Part shown: piece by piece, positions 22,934 to 33,603 of the stretch
Position numbering within the stretch: position 1 is the first letter of the stretch
How the letters are laid out: each line of letters begins with the position of its first letter
NCBI GenBank assembly: GCA_030549335.1
Contig: CM060197.1
Span: 18,054,501 to 18,118,500, forward strand
Length of the DNA: 64,000 bases
Origin: Pontederia crassipes
Lineage: Eukaryota > Streptophyta > Magnoliopsida > Commelinales > Pontederiaceae
Reading direction: 5' to 3'
The notes under the pieces: model-generated
Databases searched by the model: none
What the model was told of the DNA's origin: nothing
Seen by the model: the letters and a program-made list of their open reading frames with translations, nothing else
Position numbers and translations under genes: made by a program

Positions 22934-23081
22934 GAACTTTAACTCTATTTCAAACCGAAGTTGAACCGTTACAATCAAAGATAACGCTCTTAGGGATTAG
23001 AGTCTCAGAGTTAGGTTCAAAGCTATAAGTTATAGATACTTATGACAACCATTGGTTGTCCTAAGAGGTGATAGATCTTTA

Positions 23082-26000
23082 GAACTTTAACTCTATTTTC
23101 AATCCGAAGTTGAACCGTTACAATCAAAGATAACGCTCTTAGGGATTAGAGTCTTAGAATTAGGTTCAAAGCTATAAGTTATAGATACTTATTACAACCT
23201 TTGGGTGTCCTAAGAGGTGATATATCTTTAGAACCTTAACTCTATTTCAAACCGAAGTTGAACCGTTACAATCAAAGATAACGCTCTTAGGGATTAAGTC
23301 TTAGAGTTAGGTTCAAAGCTATAAGTTATAGATACTTATGACAACCTTTGGGTGTCCTAAGAGGTGATAGATCTTTAGAACTTTAACTCTATTTCAAACC
23401 GAAGTTGAACCGTTACAATCAAAGATAACGCTCTTGGGGATTAGAGACTTAGAGTTAGGTTCAAAGCTATAAGTTATAGATACTTATTACAACCTTTGGG
23501 TGTCCTAAGAGGTGATAGATCTTTAGAACTTTAACTCTATTTCAAACCGAAGTTGAACCGTTACAATCAAAGATAACGCTCTTAGGGATTAGAGTCTTAG
23601 AGTTAGGTTCAAAGCTATAAGTTATAGATACTTTTGACAACCTTTGGGTGTCCTAAGAGGTGATAGATCTTTAGAAGTTTAATTCTATTTCAAACCGAAG
23701 TTGAACCGTTACAATCAAAGATAACGCTCTTGGGGATTAGAGTCTTAGAGTTAGGTTCAAAGCTATAAGTTATAGATACTTATTACAACCTTTGGGTGTC
23801 CTAAGAGGTGATAGATCTTTAGAACTTTAACTCTATTTCAAACCGAAGTTGAACCGTTACAATCAAAGATAATGCTCTTTGGGATTAGAGTCTTAGAGTT
23901 CGGTTCAAGGCTATAAGTTATAGATACTTATGACAACCTTTGGGTGTCCTAAGAGGTGATAGATCTTTAGAACTTTAACTCTATTTCAAACCGAAGTTGA
24001 ACCGTTACAATCAAAGATAACGCTATTGGGGATTAGAGTCTTTGAGTTAGGTTCAAAGCTATAAGTTATAGATACTTATTACAACCTTTGGGTGTCCTAA
24101 GAGGTGATAGATCTTTAGAACTTTAACTCTATTCCAAATCGAAGTTGAACCGTTACAATCAAAGATAACGCTCTTAGGGATTAGAGTCTTAGAGTTAGGT
24201 TCAAGGCTATAAGTTATAGATACTTATGACAACCTTTGGGTGTCCTAAGAGGTGATAGATCTTTAGAACTTTAACTCTATTTCAAACCGAAGTTGAACCG
24301 TTATAATCAAAGATAACGCTCTTAGGGATTAGAGTCTTAGAGCTAGGTTCAAAGCTATAAGTTATAGATACTTATTACAACCTTTTGGTGTACTAAGAGG
24401 AGATAGATCTTTAGAACTTTAACTTTATTTCAAGCCGAAGTTGAACCGTTACAATCAAAGATAACGCTCTTAGGGATTAAGGTCTTAGAGTTAGGTTCAA
24501 AGCTATAAGTTATAGATACTTATTACAACATTTGGGTGTCCTAAGAGGTGATAGATCTTTAGAACTTTAACTCTATTTCAAACCGAAGTTGAACCGTTAC
24601 AATCAAAGATAACGCTCTTGGGGATTAGAGTCTTAGAGTTAGGTTCAAAGCTATAAGTTATAGATACTTATTACAACCTTTGGGTGTCCTAAGAGGTGAT
24701 AGATCTTTAGAACTTTAACTCTATTTCAAACCGAAGTTGAACCGTTACAATCAAAGATAACGCTCTTGGGGATTAGAGTCTTAGAGTTAGGTTCAAAGCT
24801 ATAAGTTATAGATACTTATTACAACCATTGGGTGTCCTAAGAGGTGATAGATCTTTAGAACTTTAACTCTATTTCAAACCGAAGTTGAACCGTTACAATC
24901 AAAGATAACGCTCTTAGGGATTAGAGTCTTAGAGTTAGGTTCAAAGCTATAAGTTATAGATACTTATTACAACCTTTGGGTGTCCTAAGAGGTGATAGAT
25001 CTTTAGAACTTTAACTCTATTTCAAACCGAAGTAGAACCGTTACAATCAAAGATAACGCTCTTAGGGATTAGGGCCTTAGAGTTAGGTTCAAAGCTATAA
25101 GTTATAGATACTTATGACAACCTTTGGGTGTCCTAAGAGGTGATAGATCTTTAGAACTTTAACTCTATTTCAAACCGAAGTTGAACCGTTACAATCAAAG
25201 ATAACGCTCTTAGGGATTAGAGTCTTAGAGTTAGGTTCAAAGCTACAAGTTATAGATACTTATTACAACCTTTGGGTGTCCTAAGAGGTGATAGATCTTT
25301 AGAACTTTAACTCTATTTCAAACCGAAGTTGAACCGTTACAATCAAAGATAACGCTCTTAGGGATTAGAGTCTCGGAGTTAGGTTCAAAGCTATAAGTTA
25401 TAGATACTTATGACAACCATTGGTTGTCCTAAGAGGTGATAGATCTTTAGAACTTTAACTCTATTTCAATCCGAAGTTGAACCGTTACAATCAAAGATAA
25501 CGCTCTTAGGGATTAGAGTCTTAGAATTAGGTTCAAAGCTATAAGTTATAGATACTTATTACAACCTTTGGATGTCCTAAGAGGTGATATATCTTTAGAA
25601 CCTTAACTCTATTTCAAACCGAAGTTGAACCGTTACAATCAAAGATAATGCTCTTAGGGATTAGAGTCTTAGAGTTCGGTTCAAGGCTATAAGTTATAGA
25701 TACTTATGACAACCTTTGGGTGTCCTAAGAGGTGATAGATCTTTAGAACTTTAACTCTATTTCAAACCGAAGTTGAACCGTTATAATCAAAGATAACGCT
25801 CTTAGGGATTAGAGTCTTAGAGTTAGGTTCAAAGCTATAAGTTATAGATACTTATTACAACCTTTGGGTGTCCTAAGAGGAGATAGATCTTTAGAACTTT
25901 AACTCTATTTCAAGCCGAAGTTGAACCGTTACAATCAAAGATAACGCTCTTAGGGATTAAGGTCTTAGAGTTAGGTTCAAAGCTATAAGTTATAGATACT

Positions 26001-26336
26001 TATTACAACCTTTGGGTGTCCTAAGAGGTGATATATCTTTAGAACCTTAACTCTATTTCAAACCGAAGTTGAACCGTTACAATCAAAGATAACGCTCTTA
26101 GGGATTAAGTCTTAGAGTTAGGTTCAAAGCTATAAGTTATAGATACTTATGACAACCTTTGGGTGTCCTAAGAGGTGATAGATCTTTAGAACATTAACTC
26201 TATTTCAAACCGAAGTTGAACCGTTACAATCAAAGATAACGCTCTTGGGGATTAGAGACTTAGAGTTAGGTTCAAAGCTATAAGTTATAGATACTTATTA
26301 CAACCTTTGGGTGTCCTAAGAGGTGATAGATCTTTA
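23082..26336 (+). repeat. mixed zone joining A-G types with alpha-type monomers
   Basis: D E G (23082-23525) is followed by a GAAGTTTAATTC monomer (23674), AATGCTC with TTCGG, GTCTTTGAG, TTCCAAATCG, GTTATAATC and CAAGCCG monomers (to 24561), i.e. pieces of block alpha. Then come CTTGGGG monomers, A B C D (25006-25597), and GTTATAATC plus CAAGCCG monomers again. The D at 25450 is 148 bp (TATTTCAATCC), and the E at 26042 is 147 bp. Confidence 0.75.
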
Positions 26337-27964
26337 GAACTTTAACTCTATTTCAAACCGAAGTTGAACCGTTACAATCAAAGATAACGCTCTTAGGGAT
26401 TAGAGTCTTAGAGTTAGGTTCAAAGCTATAAGTTATAGATACTTATGACAACCTTTGGGTGTCCTAAGAGGTGATAGATCTTTAGAAGTTTAATTCTATT
26501 TCAAACCGAAGTTGAACCGTTACAATCAAAGATAACGCTCTTGGGGATTAGAGTCTTAGAGTTAGGTTCAAATCTATAAGTTATAGATACTTATTACAAC
26601 CTTTGGGTGTCCTAAGAGGTGATAGATCTTTAGAACTTTAACTCTATTTCAAACCGAAGTTGAACCGTTACAATCAAAGATAATGCTCTTAGGGATTAGA
26701 GTCTTAGAGTTCGGTTCAAGGCTATAAGTTATAGATACTTATGACAACCTTTGGGTGTCCTAAGAGGTGATAGATCTTTAGAACTTTAACTCTATTTCAA
26801 ACCGAAGTTGAACCGTTATAATCAAAGATAACGCTCTTAGGGATTAGAGTCTTAGAGTTAGGTTCAAAGCTATAAGTTATAGATACTTATTACAACCTTT
26901 GGGTGTCCTAAGAGGAGATAGATCTTTAGAACTTTAACTCTATTTCAAGCCGAAGTTGAACCGTTACAATCAAAGATAACGCTCTTAGGGATTAAGGTCT
27001 TAGAGTTAGGTTCAAAGCTATAAGTTATAGATACTTATTACAACCTTTGGGTGTCCTAAGAGGTGATAGATCTTTAGAACTTTAACTCTATTTCAAACCG
27101 AAGTTGAACCGTTACAATCAAAGATAACGCTCTTGGGGATTAGAGTCTTAGAGTTCGGTTCAAAGCTATAAGTTATAGATACTTATTACAACCTTTGGGT
27201 GTCCTGAGAGGTGATAGATCTTTAGAACTTTAACTCTATTTCAAATCGAAGTTGAACCGTTACAATCAAAGATAATGCTCTTAGGGATTAGAGTCTTAGA
27301 GTTAGGTTCAAGGCTATAAGTTATAGATACTTATGACAACCTTTGGGTGTCCTAAGAGGTGATAGATCTTTAGAACTTTAACTCTATTTCAAACCGAAGT
27401 TGAACCGTTATAATCAAAGATAACGCTCTTAGGGATTAGAGTCTTAGAGTTAGGTTCAAAGCTATAAGTTATAGATACTTATTACAACCTTTGGGTGTCC
27501 TAAGAGGAGATAGATCTTTAGAACTTTAACTCTATTTCAAGCCGAAGTTGAACCGTTACAATCAAAGATAACGCTCTTAGGGATTAAGGTCTTAGAGTTA
27601 GGTTCAAAGCTATAAGTTATAGATACTTATTACAACCTTTGGGTGTCCTAAGAGGTGATAGATCTTTAGAACTTTAACTCTATTTCAAACCGAAGTTGAA
27701 CCGTTACAATCAAAGATAATGCTCTTAGGGATTAGAGTCTTAGAGTTAGGTTCAAAGCTATAAGTTATAGATACTTATGACAACCTTTGGGTGTCCTATG
27801 AGGTGATAGATCTTTAGAACTTTAACTCTATTTCAAACCGAAGTTGAACCGTTACAATCAAAGATAATTCTCTTAGGGATTAGAGTCTTAGAGTTAGGTT
27901 CAAAGCTATAAGTTATAGATACTTATTACAACCTTTGGGTGTTCTAAGAGGTGATAGATCTTTA
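26337..27964 (+). repeat. 11-monomer higher-order repeat, copy 1 (1628 bp)
   Basis: Order: consensus with GAC, GAAGTTTAATTC with AAATCTATAAG, AATGCTC/TTCGG/CAAGG, GTTATAATC, CAAGCCG, TTCGG with GTCCTGAGAGG, AAATCG/AATGCTC/CAAGG, GTTATAATC, CAAGCCG, AATGCTC with CCTATGAG, and GATAATTCTC. Inside it the trio ending CAAGCCG occurs twice, so the unit itself grew from a smaller duplication. Confidence 0.92.
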
Positions 27965-29592
27965 GAACTTTAACTCTATTTCAAACCGAAGTTGAACCGT
28001 TACAATCAAAGATAACGCTCTTAGGGATTAGAGTCTTAGAGTTAGGTTCAAAGCTATAAGTTATAGATACTTATGACAACCTTTGGGTGTCCTAAGAGGT
28101 GATAGATCTTTAGAAGTTTAATTCTATTTCAAACCGAAGTTGAACCGTTACAATCAAAGATAACGCTCTTGGGGATTAGAGTCTTAGAGTTAGGTTCAAA
28201 TCTATAAGTTATAGATACTTATTACAACCTTTGGGTGTCCTAAGAGGTGATAGATCTTTAGAACTTTAACTCTATTTCAAACCGAAGTTGAACCGTTACA
28301 ATCAAAGATAATGCTCTTAGGGATTAGAGTCTTAGAGTTCGGTTCAAGGCTATAAGTTATAGATACTTATGACAACCTTTGGGTGTCCTAAGAGGTGATA
28401 GATCTTTAGAACTTTAACTCTATTTCAAACCGAAGTTGAACCGTTATAATCAAAGATAACGCTCTTAGGGATTAGAGTCTTAGAGTTAGGTTCAAAGCTA
28501 TAAGTTATAGATACTTATTACAACCTTTGGGTGTCCTAAGAGGAGATAGATCTTTAGAACTTTAACTCTATTTCAAGCCGAAGTTGAACCGTTACAATCA
28601 AAGATAACGCTCTTAGGGATTAAGGTCTTAGAGTTAGGTTCAAAGCTATAAGTTATAGATACTTATTACAACCTTTGGGTGTCCTAAGAGGTGATAGATC
28701 TTTAGAACTTTAACTCTATTTCAAACCGAAGTTGAACCGTTACAATCAAAGATAACGCTCTTGGGGATTAGAGTCTTAGAGTTCGGTTCAAAGCTATAAG
28801 TTATAGATACTTATTACAACCTTTGGGTGTCCTGAGAGGTGATAGATCTTTAGAACTTTAACTCTATTTCAAATCGAAGTTGAACCGTTACAATCAAAGA
28901 TAATGCTCTTAGGGATTAGAGTCTTAGAGTTAGGTTCAAGGCTATAAGTTATAGATACTTATGACAACCTTTGGGTGTCCTAAGAGGTGATAGATCTTTA
29001 GAACTTTAACTCTATTTCAAACCGAAGTTGAACCGTTATAATCAAAGATAACGCTCTTAGGGATTAGAGTCTTAGAGTTAGGTTCAAAGCTATAAGTTAT
29101 AGATACTTATTACAACCTTTGGGTGTCCTAAGAGGAGATAGATCTTTAGAACTTTAACTCTATTTCAAGCCGAAGTTGAACCGTTACAATCAAAGATAAC
29201 GCTCTTAGGGATTAAGGTCTTAGAGTTAGGTTCAAAGCTATAAGTTATAGATACTTATTACAACCTTTGGGTGTCCTAAGAGGTGATAGATCTTTAGAAC
29301 TTTAACTCTATTTCAAACCGAAGTTGAACCGTTACAATCAAAGATAATGCTCTTAGGGATTAGAGTCTTAGAGTTAGGTTCAAAGCTATAAGTTATAGAT
29401 ACTTATGACAACCTTTGGGTGTCCTATGAGGTGATAGATCTTTAGAACTTTAACTCTATTTCAAACCGAAGTTGAACCGTTACAATCAAAGATAATTCTC
29501 TTAGGGATTAGAGTCTTAGAGTTAGGTTCAAAGCTATAAGTTATAGATACTTATTACAACCTTTGGGTGTCCTAAGAGGTGATAGATCTTTA
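27965..29592 (+). repeat. 11-monomer higher-order repeat, copy 2 (1628 bp)
   Basis: Directly follows copy 1 at a lag of 1628 bp. By eye the only difference I find is GTGTTCTAAG in the last monomer of copy 1 against GTGTCCTAAG here. This makes it among the most recent tandem duplications in the window, or an assembly effect. Confidence 0.92.
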
Positions 29593-31367
29593 GAACTTTA
29601 ACTCTATTTCAAACCGAAGTTGAACCATTACAATCAAAGATAACGCTCTTGGGGATTAGAGTCTTAGAGTTCGGTTCAAAGCTATAAGTTATAGATACTT
29701 ATTACAACCTTTGGGTGTCCTAAGAGGTGATAGATCTTTAGAACTTTAACTCTATTTCAAACCGAAGTTGAACCGTTACAATCAAAGATAACGCTCTTGG
29801 GGATTAGAGTCTTAGAGTTAGGTTCAAAGCTATAAGTTATAGATACTTATTACAACCTTTGGGTGTCCTAAGAGGTGATAGATCTTTAGAACCTTAACTC
29901 TATTTCAAACCGAAGTTGAACCGTTACAATCAAAGATAACACTCTTGGGGATTAGAGACTTAGAGTTAGGTTCAAAGCTATAAGTTATAGATACTTATTA
30001 CAACCTTTAGGTGTCCTAAGAGGTGATAGATCTTTAGAACTTTAACTCTATTTCAAACCGAAGTTGAACCGTTACAATCAAAGATAACGCTCTTAGGGAT
30101 TAGAGTCTTAGAGTTAGGTTCAAAGCTATAAGTTATAGATACTTATGACAACCTTTGGGTGTCCTAAGAGGTGATAGATCTTTAGAACTTTAACTCTATT
30201 TCAAACCGAAGTTGAACCGTTACAATCAAAGATAACGCTCTTAGGGATTAGAGTCTTAGTGTTAGGTTCAAAGCTACAAGTTATAGATATTTATTACAAC
30301 CTTTGGGTGTCCTAAGAGGTGATAGATCTTTAGAACTTTAACTCTATTTCAAACCGAAGTTGAACCGTTACAATCAAAGATAACGCTCTTAGGGATTAGA
30401 GTCTCAGAGTTAGGTTCAAAGCTATAAGTTATAGATACTTATGACAACCATTGGTTGTCCTAAGAGGTGATAGATCTTTAGGACTTTAACTCTATTTCAA
30501 ACCGAAGTTGAACCATTACAATCAAAGATAACGCTCTTAGGGATTAGAGTCTTAGAATTAGGTTCAAAGCTATAAGTTATAGATACTTATTACAACCTTT
30601 GGGTGTCCTAAGAGGTGATATATCTTTAGAACTTTAACTCTATTTCAAACCGAAGTTGAACCGTTACAATCAAAGATAACGCTCTTAGGGATTTAGTCTT
30701 AGAGTTAGGTTCAAAGCTATAAGTTATAGATACTTATGACAACCTTTGGGTGTCCTAAGAGGTGATAGATCTTTAGAACTTTAACTCTATTTCAAACCGA
30801 AGTTGAACCGTTACAATCAAAGATAACGCTCTTGGGGATTAGAGACTTAGAGTTAGGTTCAAAGCTATAAGTTATAGATACTTATTACAACCTTTGGGTG
30901 TCCTAAGAAGTGATAGATCTTTAGAACTTTAACTCTATTTCAAACCGAAGTTGAACCGTTACAATCAAAGATAACGCTCTTAGGGATTAGTGTCTTAGAG
31001 TTAGGTTCAAAGCTATAAGTTATAGATACTTATGACAACCTTTGGGTGTCCTAAGAGGTGATAGATCTTTAGAAGTTTAATTCTATTTCAAACCGAAGTT
31101 GAACCGTTACAATCAAAGATAACGCTCTTGGGGATTAGAGTCTTAGAGTTAGGTTCAAAGCTATAAGTTATAGATACTTATTACAACCTTTGGGTGTCCT
31201 AAGAGGTGATAGATCTTTAGAACTTTAACTCTATTTCAAACCGAAGTTGAACCGTTACAATCAAAGATAACGCTCTTAGGGATTAGAGTCTTAGAGTTAG
31301 GTTCAAAGCTATAAGTTATAGATACTTATGACAACCTTTGGGTGTCCTAAGAGGTGATAGATCTTTA
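29593..31367 (+). repeat. transitional stretch of 12 monomers
   Basis: CCATTAC/TTCGG, CTTGGGG, AACACTC with AGACTTAG, consensus, then B, C, a 148-bp D-like monomer and a 147-bp E-like monomer (30629, GGATTTAGTC), G (followed by TAAGAAGTG), GGATTAGTGTC, GAAGTTTAATTC and consensus. This holds the last of the eight C-type palindromes (30443). The three monomers 30776-31219 recur at 32864-33307. Confidence 0.75.
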
Positions 31368-32863
31368 GAACTTTAACTCTATTTCAAACCGAAGTTGAAC
31401 CGTTACAATCAAATATAACGCTCTTAGGGATTAGAGTCTTAGAGTTAGGTTCAAAGCTATAAGTTATAGATACTTATGACAACCTTTGGGTGTCCTAAGA
31501 GGTGATAGATCTTTAGAACTTTAACTCTTTTTCAAACCGAAGTTGAACCGTTACAATCAAATATAACGCTCTTAGGGATTAGAGTCTTAGAGTTAGGTTC
31601 AAAGCTATAAGTTATAGATACTTATTACAACCTTTGGGTGTCCTTAGAGGTGATAGATCTTTAGAACTTTAACTCTATTTCAAACAGAAGTTGAACCGTT
31701 ACAATCAAAGATAACGTTCTTAGGGATTGGAGTCTTAGAGTTAGGTTCAAAGCTATAAGTTATAGATACTTATGACAACCTTTGGGTGTCCTAAGAGGTG
31801 ATAGATCTTTAGAACTTTAACTCTATTTCAAACCGAAGTTGAACCGTTACAATCAAAGGTAACGCTCTTAGGGATTAGAGTCTTAGAGTTAGGTTCAAAG
31901 CTATAAGTTATAGATACTTATTACAACCTTTGGGTGTCCTAAGAGGAGATAGATCTATAGAACTTTAACTCTATTTCAAACCGAAGTTGAACCGTTACAA
32001 TCAAAGATAACACTCTTAGGGATTAGAGTCTTAGAGTTAGGTTCAAAGCTATAAGTTATAGATACTTAATACAACCTTTGGCTGTCCTAAGAGGAGATAG
32101 ATCTATAGAACTTTAACTCTATTTCAAACCGAAGTTGAACCGTTACAATCAAATATAACGCTCTTAGGGATTAGAGTCTTAGAGTTAGGTTCAAAGCTAT
32201 AAGTTATAGATGCTTATTACCACCTTTGGGTGTCCTAAGAGGTGATAGATCTTTAGAACTTTAACTCTATTTCAAATTGAAGTTGAACAGTTACAATCAA
32301 AGATAACGCTCTTGGGGATTAGAGACTTTGAGTTAGGTTCAAAGCTATAAGTTATAGATACTTATTACAACCTTTGGGTGTCCTAAGAGGTGATATATCT
32401 TTAGAACTTTAACTCTATTTGAAACCGAAGTTGAACAGTTACAATCAAAGATAATGCTCTTGGGGATTAGAGTCTTAGAGTTAGGTTCAAAGCTATAAGT
32501 TATACATACTTATTAAAACCATTGGGTGTCCTAAGAGGTGATAGATCCTTAGAACATTAACTCTATTTCAAACCTAAGTTGAACCGTTACAATCAAAGAT
32601 AACGCTCTTGGGGATTAGAGTCTTAGAGTTTGGTTCAAAGCTATAAGTTATAGATACTTATTACAACCTTCGGGTGTCCTAAGAGGTGATAGATCTTTAG
32701 AATTTTAACTCTTTTTCAAACCGAAGTTGTTTCAAACCGAAGTTGAACCGTTACAATCAAAGATAACGCTCTTAGGGATTAGAGTCTTAGAGTTAGGTTC
32801 AAAGCTATAAGTTATAGATGCTTATTACAACCTTTGGGTGTCCTAAGAGGTGATAGATCTTTA
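31368..32863 (+). repeat. 10-monomer block, copy 1 (pairs with 36432-37927)
   Basis: Order: AATATAAC; CTTTTTC with GTCCTTAGAGG; ACAGAAG with ACGTTCTT and GGATTGGAG; AAAGGTAAC; AACACTC with CTTAATACAACC; GATGCTTATTACCACC; CAAATTG with AACAGTT and AGACTTTGAG; TTTGAAACC with TATACATAC; GAACATTAAC with CCTAAG and CCTTCGGG; and the 164-bp monomer. The same order recurs 5064 bp later (34 monomers plus two 16-bp insertions). Confidence 0.87.
32700..32863 (+). repeat. 164-bp monomer with internal 16-bp tandem duplication
   Basis: Monomer bases 15-30 (TTTCAAACCGAAGTTG) are repeated directly, at 32714-32729 and 32730-32745. The monomer begins GAATTTTAAC. Four monomers in the window share the same insertion, so it arose once and spread. 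Confidence 0.93.
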
Positions 32864-33603
32864 GAACTTTAACTCTATTTCAAACCGAAGTTGAACCGTT
32901 ACAATCAAAGATAACGCTCTTGGGGATTAGAGACTTAGAGTTAGGTTCAAAGCTATAAGTTATAGATACTTATTACAACCTTTGGGTGTCCTAAGAAGTG
33001 ATAGATCTTTAGAACTTTAACTCTATTTCAAACCGAAGTTGAACCGTTACAATCAAAGATAACGCTCTTAGGGATTAGTGTCTTAGAGTTAGGTTCAAAG
33101 CTATAAGTTATAGATACTTATGACAACCTTTGGGTGTCCTAAGAGGTGATAGATCTTTAGAAGTTTAATTCTATTTCAAACCGAAGTTGAACCGTTACAA
33201 TCAAAGATAACGCTCTTGGGGATTAGAGTCTTAGAGTTAGGTTCAAAGCTATAAGTTATAGATGCTTATTACAACCTTTGGGTGTCCTAAGAGGTGATAG
33301 ATCTTTAGAACTTTAACTCTATTTGAAACCGAAGTTGAACAGTTACAATCAAAGATAATGCTCTTGGGGATTAGAGTCTTAGAGTTAGGTTCAAAGCTAT
33401 AAGTTATACATACTTATTAAAACCATTGGGTGTCCTAAGAGGTGATAGATCCTTAGAACATTAACTCTATTTCAAACCTAAGTTGAACCGTTACAATCAA
33501 AGATAACGCTCTTGGGGATTAGAGTATTAGAGTTAGGTTCATAGCTATAAGTTATAGATACTTATTACAACCTTTGGGTGTCCTAAGAGGAGATAGATCT
33601 ATA
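32864..33603 (+). repeat. patchwork of three copied and two copied monomers
   Basis: The first three monomers (AGACTTAG with TAAGAAGTG, GGATTAGTGTC, GAAGTTTAATTC) repeat 30776-31219. The next two repeat the TATACATAC and GAACATTAAC monomers of 32404-32699. This shows directly how short monomer runs were copied and joined. Confidence 0.78.
33593..33602. repeat. 10-bp palindrome ATAGATCTAT (T146A variant)
   Basis: A T-to-A change at monomer 146 extends the AGATCT site to a 10-bp perfect palindrome. The same variant recurs near 8426, 31950, 32098, 33740, 37014, 37160, 39990, 47401, 47550, 55540 and 63090. In most of these it is linked to GAGGAGATAG instead of GAGGTGATAG just upstream, so it marks related monomers. 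Confidence 0.7.

Larger units (their letters stand above)
21608..23081 (+). repeat. breakdown region between higher-order repeats
   Basis: Order: B, B, C' with a 6-bp deletion, an E-like monomer (GATATATCT, GAACCTTAAC) with an intact GGATTAGAG and GTGTCATAAG, then the five-monomer block 22194-22933 and a C monomer. It looks like a recombination junction between the 10-monomer repeat and a copy of the 12284-13023 block. Confidence 0.75.

Noticed and set aside
32700..32863. 16-bp insertions as target-site duplications of a mobile element
   Set aside because: The two 16-bp copies are directly adjacent with nothing between them, so this is a simple internal tandem duplication.
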